In this document: positions 1 to 12,800 of the stretch, in pieces
How positions within the stretch are numbered: the stretch's first letter is position 1
How the letters are laid out: the number at the start of each line of letters is the position of its first letter
DNA from: Hymenopellis radicata
Lineage: Eukaryota > Basidiomycota > Agaricomycetes > Agaricales > Physalacriaceae
DNA length: 64,000 nt
Assembly: GCA_015501595.1 (NCBI GenBank)
Contig: JADNRX010000090.1
Span: 105,448 to 169,447, forward strand
Direction: 5' to 3'
Position numbers and translations under genes: made by a program
The notes under the pieces: model-generated
Database searches by the model: none
The model's input: only the letters and a program-made list of their open reading frames with translations
Told to the model about the DNA's origin: nothing

Positions 1-627
1 CTTAGTCTGTCGAGGCTCCAAGTTCGTTCAATAACTTGAAGGAGCCGCGCCACGGAATTGAATGACTCAATCTCTCCAACTTCAGAGAAGAGGAAATTGA
101 ACTTGCACATAATTCCGAGGCAGATCTGAGTACTAGTCTAAGTTGCGAAGCGCGAGGAGGTGCAGGCATGTAATGACTGTGTAATGATTGCCGATGGGTT
201 TAAACACCGGTATCACCGTTTACAACTTGACCTCCGACATGCATCAGGCTTTTTGGGATTCCTATACGGAGCGCGCATCTTCAACGATTGCCGTGGACTT
301 GAGAGATTTGTGTTTTCAAATTCTTTCTCGCCAATGATGTCGCTATAAGCCTATAACCTTAGGAAGTTGGACCATCAATTCTGGATTGGTGAGGTAAGTA
401 CTCTTATTCTGTGGTCGTATTGCTCACTCCGTATCTGTGCGATGACTCGGCGGATCGGGCACACCTCTTGCTTGTCGGTTGCATCCGCTGCTCCAAGGCT
501 GCGCCGCAGACGGCACTTACATACAGTGATATAGCCCTTGACGATCTCACTTTCAGTCTCTACACCGACCAATTCAGTCTTTCTTCAGCACTTACACCTT
601 TAGTACCTTCGTTCTCCTCTTACAGCC
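1..627. other. Left-edge intergenic / tannase upstream region
   Basis: I see no recognisable gene here. The only open frames are short and overlap on both strands. The last 200 bases before the tannase ATG are rich in pyrimidine runs (for example around 560-620), which is common just upstream of fungal start codons, so the 3' part probably contains the tannase promoter and 5' UTR. Confidence 0.5.
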
Positions 628-2493
628 ATGGGCAAATTATCCCGCACGGTTGCGGCCGCTCTTGCAGTGGCTGCTACTGCACGTGCTGCATCCCTCGCGG
701 ATATCTGCACCGTCTCCAACGTCCAATCGACGCTGCCCGCCAATGGCACGCTGCCCGGCATCGAGCTTCTCCCGTCCACCGTGACGGCGAGTCCTGTCTA
801 CAACGCCACGATCACCACTAGCTCGGCGACCTACTCCTACTGCAACGTCACGGTGACCTACACTCGCCCCGGCAAGGACAATGTCGTCGTCTGGTACGGG
901 TTCCCCAGCCCCGGTGACTTCAAGAACCGCTTCTACGTCGCCGGCGGCGGTGGCTACACTATCAGCACCACCGTCACTGGCGGTCTGCCCTACGGCGCCG
1001 TCAGTGGCACAACCGATGCCGGATACGATGGCTTCAGCCAGAGCTACGACCTGGCTGTTCTCTATGGAAACGGCTCGATCAACTGGGATGCCACGTACAT
1101 GTTCGCCTACCAGGCGCTCGGCGAGACGACGCTGATAGGAAAGGCGCTCACCAAGAACTTCTATGGCACCAGCGACAAGATTTACACCTACTTCGAGGGC
1201 TGCTCCGATGGTGGACGCGAGGCTATGAGTCAGGTCCAGCGCTGGGGTGAGGAGTATGATGGTGTCATCGCTGGTGCGCCTGCTTTCAGATACGCTCAGC
1301 AGCAAGTTGTAAGTCCTTTGAGCCTCAGCCCGTGATGAACGATAAACTGACTTTTTAGAACCACGTCTTCTCGGCCACCGTTCTCCAGACTCTGGAGTAC
1401 AACCCGCCTCCCTGCGAGCTCGAGAAGATCGTCAACCTGACCATCGCCGCGTGCGATCCGCTCGACGGCCGCAGCGACGGCGTCGTTTCGCGCACCGATC
1501 TGTGCAAGATGAACTTCAACCTTAACTCGACCATTGGCGAGCCGTACTACTGCGCGGCCGAGAACAGCACCTCGCTCGGCTTCGGCTACAGCGCCGCCAA
1601 GGTCAAACGCCAGCAGACAAGCGGCTCGACGTCCAGCTCCACGCCTGAGCAGAGCGGCACCGTGTCGGCTGAGGCCGTGGCTGTTGCACAGGCCATCTAC
1701 GACGGCCTCATTGGCTCTGACGGCAAGCGCGGCTACCTGTCTTACCAGACGGCGTGCTCGTTCGACGACGCCGCGACCACGTACGACTCCACCACTGGCG
1801 AGTGGGAGCTCAGTATCCCGTCCACCGGCGGCGAGTTCGTGACCAAGTTCGTCCAGCTACAGGACCTTGACAACTTGTCCAGCCTGGACAACGTCACCTA
1901 CGACACACTTATCGACTGGATGAACACGGCCATGATCCGCTACCTTGACAGCCTTCAGACCACCCTTCCGGACTTGACTCCCTTCCAGAGCTCTGGCGGT
2001 AAGTCTTGACCATCCAAGATCACATAAAGCAAACCACTAACGCCCGCAAACAGGCAAGCTCCTCCACTACCACGGCGAGTCGGACCCGTCCATCCCGTCC
2101 GGCTCCTCGGTGCACTACTTCGACAGCGTACGCAAGACCATGTACCCCACAAAGGCGTACAACGAGTCGGTCGAAGCTCTCGGAGACTGGTACCGCTTCT
2201 TCCTCGTGCCCGGCGCGGCGCACTGCGGCGTCAACAGCCTGCAACCCGGCCCGTACCCGCAGAGCAACATGGACACCATCATCGCTTGGGTCGAGCAGGG
2301 CGTCGTGCCCGAGCGCCTCAACGCCTCAGTCAGCTCCGGCTCGTACGCCGGTGAGACGCAGATGCTGTGCAACTGGCCCCTGCGCCCCAAGTGGAGCGAC
2401 AACAGCACCAGCGAGTTTGACTGCGTGTACGACCAGGAGAGCATTGACAACTGGACGTATGATTTCGACGCGTTCAAACTTCCTGTCTACTAA
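628..2493 (+). CDS. Secreted tannase / feruloyl esterase family protein
   Basis: Secreted serine esterase that probably hydrolyses gallate or cinnamate esters of plant material. Three exons (628-1308, 1359-1998, 2054-2493) join in frame to give 586 residues; both introns are GT-AG, about 50 nt, with GTAAGT donors. The first ~20 residues form a signal peptide (basic start, Ala-rich core, ARA cleavage-type end). The family's CS-D-HC arrangement is visible: Cys192-Ser193 in GCSDGGREAM, Asp451 in HGESDPSIP and His497-Cys498 in GAAHCGV. The two cysteines are expected to pair and bring Ser and His together. Many N-x-S/T sites fit secretion. Length and domain order match complete fungal tannase-family proteins. 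The sequence alone does not tell tannase from feruloyl esterase specificity. Confidence 0.93.
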
Positions 2494-2939
2494 GTCGGCA
2501 GCTCAAAAGGGAGGAAATAGCCCATTTGGCAGGGGTTTGTGTTGGAAGTAGACCCGACGACGGACGGTGAATTCCTTTTCTGGACATGTCTCCCATACGT
2601 ACGTTTATATACCTTAATACAGTCGTTTCTACCATTGTGTATCGACTGAGAAGCTTACCGACTCCATTTCCTTACATTAGTTTGTACAGAGGACTCCTTG
2701 CAGAAAATGTAATACTGTACTATTTTGACCTTATCTTCACAGATTTTTTGGAAAAAAAAATTCTGAAAGCCCGATAAGGATTTCCAGGCGATCGGCGGGG
2801 TCCGATAAGATAAAATGACCCCCCCGTTATGCGTTATGCGAAGATGAGGTTGTAATAGTACAGTAAAGTAGAAGAATAATTGCATCCCGGTTCAACCTGA
2901 AAGGGTGTGAGAGATGTGCTTTTCTAGACCCTCAATACT
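2494..2939. other. Intergenic, no gene recognised
   Basis: This is the 3' flank of the tannase gene. It is AT-richer than the coding DNA, with an A-run near 2750 and C-runs near 2820. No open frame has family resemblance. Confidence 0.5.
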
Positions 2940-3290
2940 CCTGCGAGACGTGGATGGCGCCGCCTACAAGCAATCAGTACACGACTTTGGTACATATTAG
3001 GAGACGCTACCATAGGATGCATTCTCAATATTAGCTCCCTTTGCCGTCCGCCGTGAGTAACGCTGCGCCGACAGGAAACTCGGAGACACTACTTATACGA
3101 GTGTCCCTTCGCTTGGGATTGAAGGTAATGCCCAAGACGTCCGTCATCACGCAGCACACCTTCGAATGCGCCTTTGATTAGAGTCGCGCGGTCTTCGACT
3201 GAGAGTGTCCAGGCGCGAGCAGACGTGGTGTGAAGATAAGGTGCTTGCACATGCCAGTGATCGGAGCTCAAGCGAGGACGATCCGGTCAC
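2940..3290 (-). pseudogene. Cytidine deaminase pseudogene, degraded copy
   Basis: Read on the minus strand, this stretch carries scattered blocks of a cytidine deaminase: an N-terminal helix block (LSVEDRATLIKGAFEG, about 3165-3215), then [13 protein letters not shown] (about 3040-3085), then a frame-shifted GANIENASYG block (about 3010-3035). Between the first two blocks is a GTGTG...AAG stretch where the neighbouring copy (3496-4149) has an intron. A frameshift interrupts the second exon, and the zinc-binding C-A-E motif and the PCGxCRQ motif cannot be found. It lies downstream of, and in the same orientation as, the better preserved copy, so it is most simply an old tandem duplicate. Confidence 0.7.
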
Positions 3291-3495
3291 GATCTTACTG
3301 AAGTAGACAGTCGCGTCGGATACAAGGCGTGTCGACTCTCAAGAATCGCGTGAATCGAGCAATACAAGAAAAAACATGGCAAATCACGCAAGCTGACGGA
3401 GTGCCTGAAGCCCTCTTAGTACTTGCTGCAGACGTCTTACTACTCGATACTCCCAATTGACTTCCCCCGAAAGCTCAAACTACTCATGGGGAAGG

Positions 3496-4149
<654 letters not shown>

Positions 4150-4502
4150 GCTGTAGAAAGGAAACCGGTCGGATCACTGAGTTTGCATGCCATGGTGATG
4201 GGAGGACGGCAAGTTGACGCTACAAGGAATCCCACGGGTTCAAGAACGGAGATAAAATCTAAGGCTAGTGGATACAGTGGTGTATAGTAGATAAAATCGA
4301 AGTTACAGTCAGGTGAGGAAGATAATAGTCTAGGTGTGAGGAAGACGAAAAGTTCTAGTGCTACAATCGGGATGGTTCCGGTAAAATCTATGGTGGGGAA
4401 AGATGCTGGTAATACAGTAGGCAGAACGAGAGAAAGAGGCTAGTGATACAATGACGAGAGGTTCAATGCGATGCGTCGTGAGTAATGATGATGGAATGCG
4501 TT

Positions 4503-5243
4503 CTAATCGATGTTGTTGCCGGACTGGAGCAAAACGGCCGCCACGACGCAGGATTCCAGAAGACCGATTTGAATGGCCCCGGTGGAAATCTCGAGGATGA
4601 CGGCCTTGAGCTTGGAATCTTGGTAAATCTTGGCGTAAAGACATGGAGTCATGGATCCGTGAGTGGAGACGAATAGCTTGATAGTAGACGTGTTAGCCTA
4701 GTCTCTTGGAGAAGAGCAACGAGAAGAGTTCTCACCGAGATGGAATTTTGGTTAGGAATCCAGGAAAACCATTTACCGCGCGCGTACATGGAACGCGACC
4801 TGCAAATTCCAGTGAGGATTGAGTGGCGTGATAGAAAACTGAACGTACATTCCATCCGAGCTCAACGGCATCCAGAACGACACCGCTTGCCTTTCCATAA
4901 GACCCTTCATCTCCACCTCAGGGGAACCGTACCAGTCAATGACAGCAAAGTCATGCCCCTCAGTGTTAGTGAAAGTCGTCATGCCGTGCTTTGGTAGGTC
5001 GTGTGCGACACGGAAGTATGGACGGTTCTTGGGACCGAATACGATGGACTGGAGGATAGTCTTCTCGTACTTGAACCCGAAGCGGTGCATCGTGTCCTGG
5101 GATGAATGAGACTCGTACGAGAATGGAAGCGCGCCATAGACTGAGGGCTGCGGCGGACTCGATAAACTCCACGGCACATTGCTGATGCAGTCCTGGTTCT
5201 GGGGGTTGGCCCAGCCACCTTGTGCGTATGGGTTGAAGTTCAT
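4503..5243 (-). CDS. DUF6593-like basidiomycete protein
   Basis: Three exons on the minus strand (5243-4849, 4799-4736, 4676-4503) join in frame to give 210 residues. The first donor is GTACGT and the second GTGAGA. The protein has a Pro/Asn/Gln-rich N-terminus, then a compact beta-rich region with ILQSIVFGPKNRPYFRV, VIDWYGSPEVEMKG, RGKWFSWIPN and a C-terminal LKAVILEISTGAIQIGLLES block. This order (oligonucleotide-like strands, then an I-x-W-x(S) turn, then a W-x-P strand, then a final hydrophobic helix) resembles the basidiomycete family DUF6593, whose function is unknown. No signal peptide or membrane segment is evident. The intact frame over three exons supports a real gene; the family name is recalled from pattern and is less certain. 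Confidence 0.68.
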
Positions 5244-6470
5244 CGTGTCCGAAGGTAAAAGGAGGTTTTCGTGGAAGGTGAGGGATGTCGGCCTGTAGCA
5301 ACCGAATGCACTGAAATTGGAGCATCGGACGCGTCGTGGTTTTATACAAATGACGAGGATTTGCGTTGGCGTTCATGGATGAAAAGAGAACAAGGACACT
5401 GGTGCCTGTCGATGCATAGCTTCTGCAACGAGCCTCAGGCAAAATTGAATTTTTTTTGATTGGGGGAGAAGAAAAATGATGGATCGCTGGGCACGGTCCC
5501 TGGTAGATCTCCGAACGATCTTCATGTCATTGTCAATGTCAGGGGCTCGTTTAGATTTTTAACTTTGTACGAAGTCCTGCAGGTTTAGAAAGCGTTTGGC
5601 AGCGGAGTCAGGCAAAAAGGCGACAGGTAGCGTCCATTAGAAAGAGAAAGAAAGCCCAAAGACAGCCGCTGGTCGTGGTTCGCAGAACACGAGTCCGAAG
5701 TCTCCGGATGTGTTCAAGAGGAGGCGACGGTTGGAAGACAATTAGCGTGTTAATATGACTCGGCAGCACAGCCGTTTGCCGCTGGTGGTCCATATGTTAG
5801 CACAGGAATCCTGGTAGATCTTAATTGCATGCCATGCGAGGCCGTGTTGGTTACTCGCGTCATGCTAACGGAAGAGCGACTGGTGGAAGGTTTTGGACAG
5901 CTCCAAAGCCCAGAATCAAAGCCAGCCATGAAGGGTAAGAAGCAGTATGACGGAAGGCGTAGAAAGTTTCCGTTCAGTTTCTGTCGACAAGTTCATGCCG
6001 AGTCTTCACTCTCGGTATCGATTGAAGTCCGAAAAGCACGACATGTCACTGGACGGGGTTCATGCCAAGGGGAAGTCGGCGCTACGCAGTCGCATCAATT
6101 GAGCACGCAGGCTAGCACAGGAAACAAGCATGGTCGTTCAGTATGATCGATGATCAGATTCACATCGTTGTTGACGGTCAAGTGAGGGTTACAGTATCAA
6201 TACCATCAAACTGATCTGACTTCATAGCAGCTTTGACCCATTAGGGCCAGTGAAAACGCGCTCCGGGCCTCCATTGCGGGACGCACGGTTCATGGAGACT
6301 TCGCGCCTCTTGAGGTGCGCCTGGGTGTGACCAGCATCAGCAAGACCACATCCTGTACCTTGGTAGATCACACGGGAGGAAGGGAACCTAGACTCGAGCC
6401 AGTACCAAAAACGCCGAACTCGATGACAGTCGATCGAGTTAAATGGTGCACCTGGACTTTGCCTGGACTG
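5244..6470. other. Intergenic, no gene recognised
   Basis: Only short frames on both strands, none with family resemblance. The 9-mer TGGTAGATC recurs (about 5502, 5812 and 6361), which hints at old repeat-derived DNA continuous with the hairpin array to the right. Confidence 0.45.
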
Positions 6471-6477
6471 GAGCAGT

Positions 6478-9400
6478 AGACAACGAAAGCCGGTGAGCTA
6501 CGTTGCCTGTAGAACGGGAGGGTACAATGATTGATGACAGGATAAGGAACTGAGGGAATCGTGAAAACAAAGACATCCCGATGAATAAGTAGTACTAATC
6601 ACTCACCAGCTGTTGCGACGGAACAAGCTGCTACTCCGAATGGCAGAACCGCAAAAAAAAAAGATCAGAATGGTTCTCTAAGATAGTAGGCAACGAAAGC
6701 CAGTGAGCTACGTTGGCTGGAAGAACTGTAGCCTCGAGTGAGGAACAAGCTCGAATGGCAGAACCGCAAAAAAATTGCGACAGAGGGTACCTTCCAGTGC
6801 ATTAGTAGACAACGAAAGCCACTGAGCTACGCTGTCCGCAGATTAAATGCAAAGATGGGCATGAACAGTCAATAAGCCAGACTCGAGAGAGAGAAGCGCC
6901 AGAAAACAAACAGCAGAAGATCCTTAACAGCGCCTGAAGAAAAAGATGAGAGCCTGAAAAGATTTCAACGACGAGACCAAAACAAGGTATCAACACCAGT
7001 GCATTGTCATCCAGAAGCCGCTTAGCCACTGGAGACCCGTGTTGCAAAGACTCTGCCTCCATGCCTACACCGCGGCGGCGGCGCCTCTACACGAGGCTAC
7101 AGGAACAGACTGAAGCAAAACCATGATGGCGAGAAAAGATTTCGCCCACGCAGCTTCCTTCATCCTCAAAAAAATTCAACTATATCTGCCTCGCATAGCG
7201 TCCCCGTTTAGCTACCGAGGAGCTGTCCACTCCTCTCCGGATCCTCAAATCTACACCCGACGCATCTACCATCTCCGAGTCCAGTGCTCTCGAAAACCTG
7301 AGAGAAAAGAACACCCACACCCTGATGCCGATGGAAGACAACACAAGCAAGTTGAATCCAGTTCCAGCCTCAGGCCTCTGGCAAAAACTTCCATGACGGC
7401 GATCGAAGTAGATAACGAAAGCCGATGTGCTACGTTACCTGGATTCCGGACACTGAAGAGTTTCATAGCGAGCGAGTCAACCAGAGGCGCGAGCCACTGC
7501 CGAGAAGGGAGTTGCTAAATGCAAAACGACCACCAAAGAATAAAAATGTGAATAAGAGCTTCGACATGACAAATGAAAGCCGCTAAGCTACACTGCCTCG
7601 CGCTGAATGAGGACACTCGATTTGAACCAGAGGGAGAACAGACTCCAGGAAAGAAAACACACATCAGCCAGAAGCACGCGAACCCACATACAGGCCACCC
7701 AAAATGGGTGGTCTGTGGGAAGGATATGACTCGACTCGACGCAGGCCAAGAAAGAAAAAATCCGGCTAAACGTCTAGTCCTCAAGAGTTCCGAAAGCCAC
7801 TTAGCCACCGAAGCTGTAAGACTTCCCATTTGTGGTAGGCTCTTGGTCGGCGCACGCAATGCCATAGAGAAAAAATCGATTTCATCTACGAGTGCCACAG
7901 ATCAATGCAGAAGCCACTTAGCCACCGGAGAGACAAGTGGAATTCCCGTTAGCTCGATATTGCGGAAACGCCATGGAGTAAGACAACGATAAGAATCCGC
8001 GAAAAAAAAGCTGTGGGTGTATTACTATAAGCAGTAGACACCGAAAGCCGATGAGCTACGTTGCCTGAATGAGCTCGGTAGAAGTTAATTGGCACTGAGA
8101 GATTCGTGACTCCCCGATGAATAGTAATCACCCACCAGCTGAACCCCGAATGGTAGAACCGCAAAAACAAAATTGCAAGAATACGTCGAGTAGTAGACAA
8201 CGAAAGCTGCTGAGCTACGCTGTCCGCAGGTCAAATGCAAAGATGGGCATGAGAGCACGAAGCGTAGACAACAAGCCAGACTCGAGGTAGAGGCACCGGA
8301 CGACGGACACGTTTGTTGCGACAAGTACAGTCTCCAAGTTCCGATGAGAAAAGAAACCGAAGCTACTCCAACATGCAACGGGACGTGAATCCGCCTGCAG
8401 GCTGCAGCCCTTGTGTACCAGTATATGTGTCTTGGAATTTCGGTACATGGACGTCGACAAGGAAGAGAATCCGCCTCCGCCAAACAACTTGAAACAAGGA
8501 AGGCATGGCACATGTGATCGCTTTCCGTGTCCCTCAGCTCTGACAATCCATTCTGTCTCGGCGACGCGAATATCTAAATTCCTACTGTTCAAGTAAAGTC
8601 CCTCGAGAATCTCCCGAGTTCAACAAAAAAAAAAACCCTTCTGTTCTTCATTTGGAATGCGAGTTGTTCAAAACATTGCATACTTTCTTATCAAGGACTA
8701 GATTCTCAACCGATAGACCACCAATCCTCAAAGACTTGCTCACCTACGCACCCGAAAAGAGAGACAATCTTCTCAGTGTTTGGATGAGAAAAACTGTAGA
8801 ATCATCAGCGGCTATTCTCCGCCGGCGCGTAAAAACGGTAACACACCTCCAACATTGGATACTCCAGGCATTCAAGTCGATGCGGCCAGTATTCCGCCGC
8901 CTCATGTTCGCTGCGGCTCCTTCGATTCCGGTTGCTCCCATCATACAAGAAAAAAATGCGACAATTCTATTACTTATCCAGGATGCACTCCAGAAGCCGC
9001 TTAGCCACTGGAGAGTCATTCAGTCATCCACCTCGAGGGAGTTCGCTTGTACGATGGAATAAGGTCAGAAAACTAACCTCTCAACACAAGCCAACTGCTG
9101 GAAAAAACCTTTCCCAAGACTCGGAGCTATCAGACAATGGAAGCCGCTGAGCAACTACTGCCTGACTTGAGGTGGACCCGTAGGCGTTGGGCAGAGTTTT
9201 CAGCCGGACTTGACAAGAGAGGGATGGATGAACGAGCGTCAGCCAGCCTCCGAGCGGATAATGACCGGCGTTCATCAAGCTTCAACAGCTGAGAAATTCT
9301 CTGGAAAAAGATTGCATGCTCTGCGCGATAGACAATGATTAAGCAACGAAAGCTGTTGTGCCTCGGTCACCCCAGTGGGTTACGATGATGCGGCACCCAA

Positions 9401-9850
9401 GCAAGCCAGCCAGGAATCCTCCAAGCGCGACGCCTAGTCAGACTTCAAAAAAAGAATAGTAAGGACTGCGATGGCGAGGCAAGAAAGGACTCGGATTACG
9501 TGAAACTCGTTCCCCTGCCCCAAAAATCCTGAGTCGACAGTGACATGTTGCACAAGGCCCCATCCAGAAGCCGCTGAGCCACTGGGAGCCGTTTACTGCC
9601 CTTTCGATCCGCTCGAATTCGCACCTAGTCCAGCGACATTGAACAAACGGAAACGTCGACTCTGAGCTAACTTGGAGCCTCTTTCCATTTAGGTATGCAA
9701 AGTAAAAGGATGTGTTCAAGCACGTCGTACGGCGTCCAGAAGCCGTTTAGCCACTGAAGCACTGTGTACCCGCTGCACATTCCGACTCTCGAGCTCCAAG
9801 GCTTCCATGCGAATTGCAACTCAGAAGCCGCTAAGCTACTAGAGAGCGGA
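6478..9850 (-). repeat. Array of about 16 tRNA-A-box-like hairpin repeats
   Basis: A motif of about 25-30 bases recurs near 6481, 6691, 6810, 7010, 7411, 7571, 7788, 7905, 8036, 8196, 8987, 9133, 9345, 9562, 9734 and 9829. On the minus strand its core is close to the pol III A box (TRGCNNAGYNGG), e.g. TAGCTCAGTGGCTT or TGGCTAAGCGGCTT. Many copies have short complementary arms around the core. Two arm types occur: CAACG/CGTTG and CCAG/CTGG. A B-box-like GGTTCAAATCG is seen on the minus strand near 7613-7625, but A and B boxes do not pair up as a full tRNA. A similar core lies at 27537-27556. No protein gene is recognised in the array. Best guess: degenerate tRNA-related SINEs or a novel structured repeat. 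Confidence 0.65.
8030..8310 (+). repeat. Direct duplicate of segment 6478-6920
   Basis: The order of motifs here (A-box-like hairpin, a block containing CCCGATGAAT, a CACCAGCTG block, GAATGGTAGAACCGC, a second hairpin, then TCAAATGCAAAGATGGGCATG and AGCCAGACTCGAG) repeats that of 6478-6920 at recognisable identity. The left copy has one extra hairpin unit inserted (near 6691). This shows that the array grew partly by segmental duplication. Confidence 0.65.
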
Positions 9851-12800
9851 ACAAGGTCGGATCCAAGTATGTCGGCGGTCGGTAGAAAAGTCGGATACAA
9901 GCGTTCTACTAACGAGAAAGATATGCATCATCCAGAACGAACGCACCTCCTATCCAGCTTTATTGAGTGCGGATCGGATTCGAGTCATAGGCATCCAATG
10001 GGCCATGAAGTGGCCTCAAGCTCCTGTGTACCAGTATAGACGTTCATGTCTATATAGAATAGTTCTTGAGGAAACGTCGGCCAGTCGAATGACAAGGTAC
10101 GGTTGACATGGACGTGGACGTCAACAAGGAAGCCGGAAGCAAAGCCTAGGGCCGGGGCCGGGTATCCATAAGCGCGCAGGGCACGTGATCGCTTCTCACC
10201 TTTTCGTTCACCACCACCGCGCCTCCAATCGTCTTCCCGTTCGTGTACTGTATCGGCGATTCATTCTGCTCTCGCGCGCGACAACTTTCCATGTATTCGC
10301 AGCGGAAAGCCTCTGCCGTTCAATTTGCAAAGCGCCTCCCGCTTGTGACCCGAATATCCATTCCACAAACACGCCTTCAAGTTCGTGTTCTTATTCTGGA
10401 AATTGGAATTAGGATCTCCCACCCCTCTGCCGCTGCCCTCGTCTGAGCCAGCTCACCTCCCGCCCTGAATTTCAAATCGGGCAAAGCGCACCCCGAATTG
10501 ACCGGATCCGGTCATTTTTTCATGCCTGCTTTAATGAATTTAATGAACATGCAGTTCGGTACGGTATGCATATGGACTCGAAACCGTGAAGACACGACAC
10601 AAGGCCGCCTGCGAAAGCACCGCAATTTAGCGAGAGCGTTAGGGAGGAGGTCGGGGAGGCACCGCTGGATTGGAAATCGAACTTGTAAGTCCCTTTTCCG
10701 CACACGACAACAAAAGATCATGTATTTATTAACGATGATCAGTGGTAAGTAGCGCCATAGGCTCCGACCTTGGTGACCTCTTATTCCCTTTCAAATTTCA
10801 GGCGCAGCTCCCTTCCTACGCCGCGCCCGATTCGATGTGGCGTGCTGTCTCACACCCCGAGTCTCAGTCTGCCTCCTTCTGGACTCTAGAGACAGCTCTG
10901 CCTGCGATGAAATACACAACCCTTTGAAATACACGACCTCCTCGGCTACGCTGGCTTTAGGATTCCGCGCCGGCGTTCTGGGTTGGGTGTGAGGTATCAC
11001 GTTGTTCGAGCCCCACATCTCAGGCTAGCCGGTTCGCATAAAGTCCATCGACGTGGGCAATGGTCAAATTATCTTACGAATGGAAGAGGCTAAATACGAT
11101 CGCTATCAAGGTTGCACGCGACCGCTACCCCGAAGGACTGTACGCGCAGTGGCGTCTCCACACTAATTACAATGGAGGGGGGCGCGATTGATGCTAGGCC
11201 AGTTTTATTCTCCAGGAGCGCCTGGGAGAGTTCGAACCACGGTAACACCCCAAGACACCGTGTACTGGAAATTACGTCGATCCTCTCCTAGACGGTCCAC
11301 CGACTCAGGTGTATAACACAATCCCGTCCTCCGTCTTTCTGGCTGTAACCTGACCCTCTCCCATTTCCAGGACCCAAAACGATTGGCGGTTTACTTCACT
11401 CCCCTCTTCTCCTCATCAGTGCTGGTTCGACCGATTACCGAGGATGAGTGCGCGGCAGGCCATCGTGCATTGGCATCTTTGATCTACATAATAATTTCAA
11501 CGCACATCTCATCTTGTATGGATTAAGTATGCTCGTGTGGTTCCTTATCATCAATCTCCAGCCCCCAGTGCGAGTTCGCATCTATTGGTCAACCAGGCAT
11601 TTTGAAAGGACAATGGGCGTACAAATCAGTACGGCGACGATGGCAGAAGTTCATGTTCGAGCTCGAGCGCCAATCTGATAATCATATTAATCCCATTACC
11701 TTGCCCACCTCAGTGTTTCTCACTCTCGCCCATCTCCTCTTACGTGCTGAATCCGCCCATCACGCGCAGGCCCCTACTGGGGTGAATTCCTGAAACTCGG
11801 AAGTCACAGACCATAGACCATACCGCATGTCAAAGTGGGCATCGGCACCAGTAAGACGCCACGATCTCGTCCCCGTTCTCATCACACATCCAAAGCTAAA
11901 CACAGACTTAAATTGGAGGAACATTCGCACGCCACCAACGAAGAAGAAAGATCTACCAACACAGTGGGCCCCCATCAACGTTGCGAATCATTATGCCATC
12001 CTGCAGCGAAATCGCGACGCAACTGGGACTGGGAGCAGCTGCACACTCGATCACGTTTAATGAAATCACTACAAGTATTGATGGCGAGGGCGGTGGAGTG
12101 CCTGATTTTCCGCGAACAGACAAGTTTGACAGCTCCCTCGGACGCGGATAACCTCAGTATTTTCATGCTCATGCTCGTTATGGTGGTGGTCATTTCGTAC
12201 TCCCTCTACGTACCCCCATTCACACTTCCGAGTGCCTACGATTCGAGCGAGCACAGCGGATCTGAGAATTCAGAATCGCGTGCGATGGCGTGTCGAACGG
12301 AAAGGTTCGAGTTGGATAGGGCAAGTAGGAGGGACAACCAGGTGGAGAACGGTTAGCGAGCTGACAGGCGTTGACAGGCTGTCCTCGGCTCCCGCCTCCG
12401 AAAGTCCAGCCTCACTTGGCTCGTTCTTTACCCTTGGATTTCGACAGCTCTGTGTGCGAGGATTGTCGTGCTGACGAGGAAATGAGGTAGTAATGGGTGC
12501 GCCGCGGGGTGACTCTCGGGCTCCGAATGTGCCTCCCCGACCGTAGCGCCTTTATTGGCGGAATTGCAGTCAGACGCTGGGCTGACTCCTGATGATTTCC
12601 GTACACTTGCAGCCATACCTACGCAACGCGAATCCTCAGGCCGCCGATATAGTATTGGTCTTTGCAGAGGACAATATTGACTCACCTGACAGGAGATTCC
12701 CACTACTGCACCTCGGAACCTTCACTGCTCTTTCGATTCCAAGTAAAGCTCCATCTGGCCCTACCAGCGAGGTGTGCGCACTCCTGTGTTTTTTGTCGAC

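Noticed and set aside
637..1305. 222-codon minus-strand open frame over the tannase first exon
   Set aside because: Antisense shadow of a GC-rich coding exon with strong codon bias.
11217..11245. GTTCGAACC box near 11230 as a tRNA B box
   Set aside because: No A box or acceptor stem at the right distance on either strand.
11835..12356. 173-codon plus-strand open frame
   Set aside because: No family resemblance, no splice-supported neighbours, and overlapping frames of similar length on the other strand.
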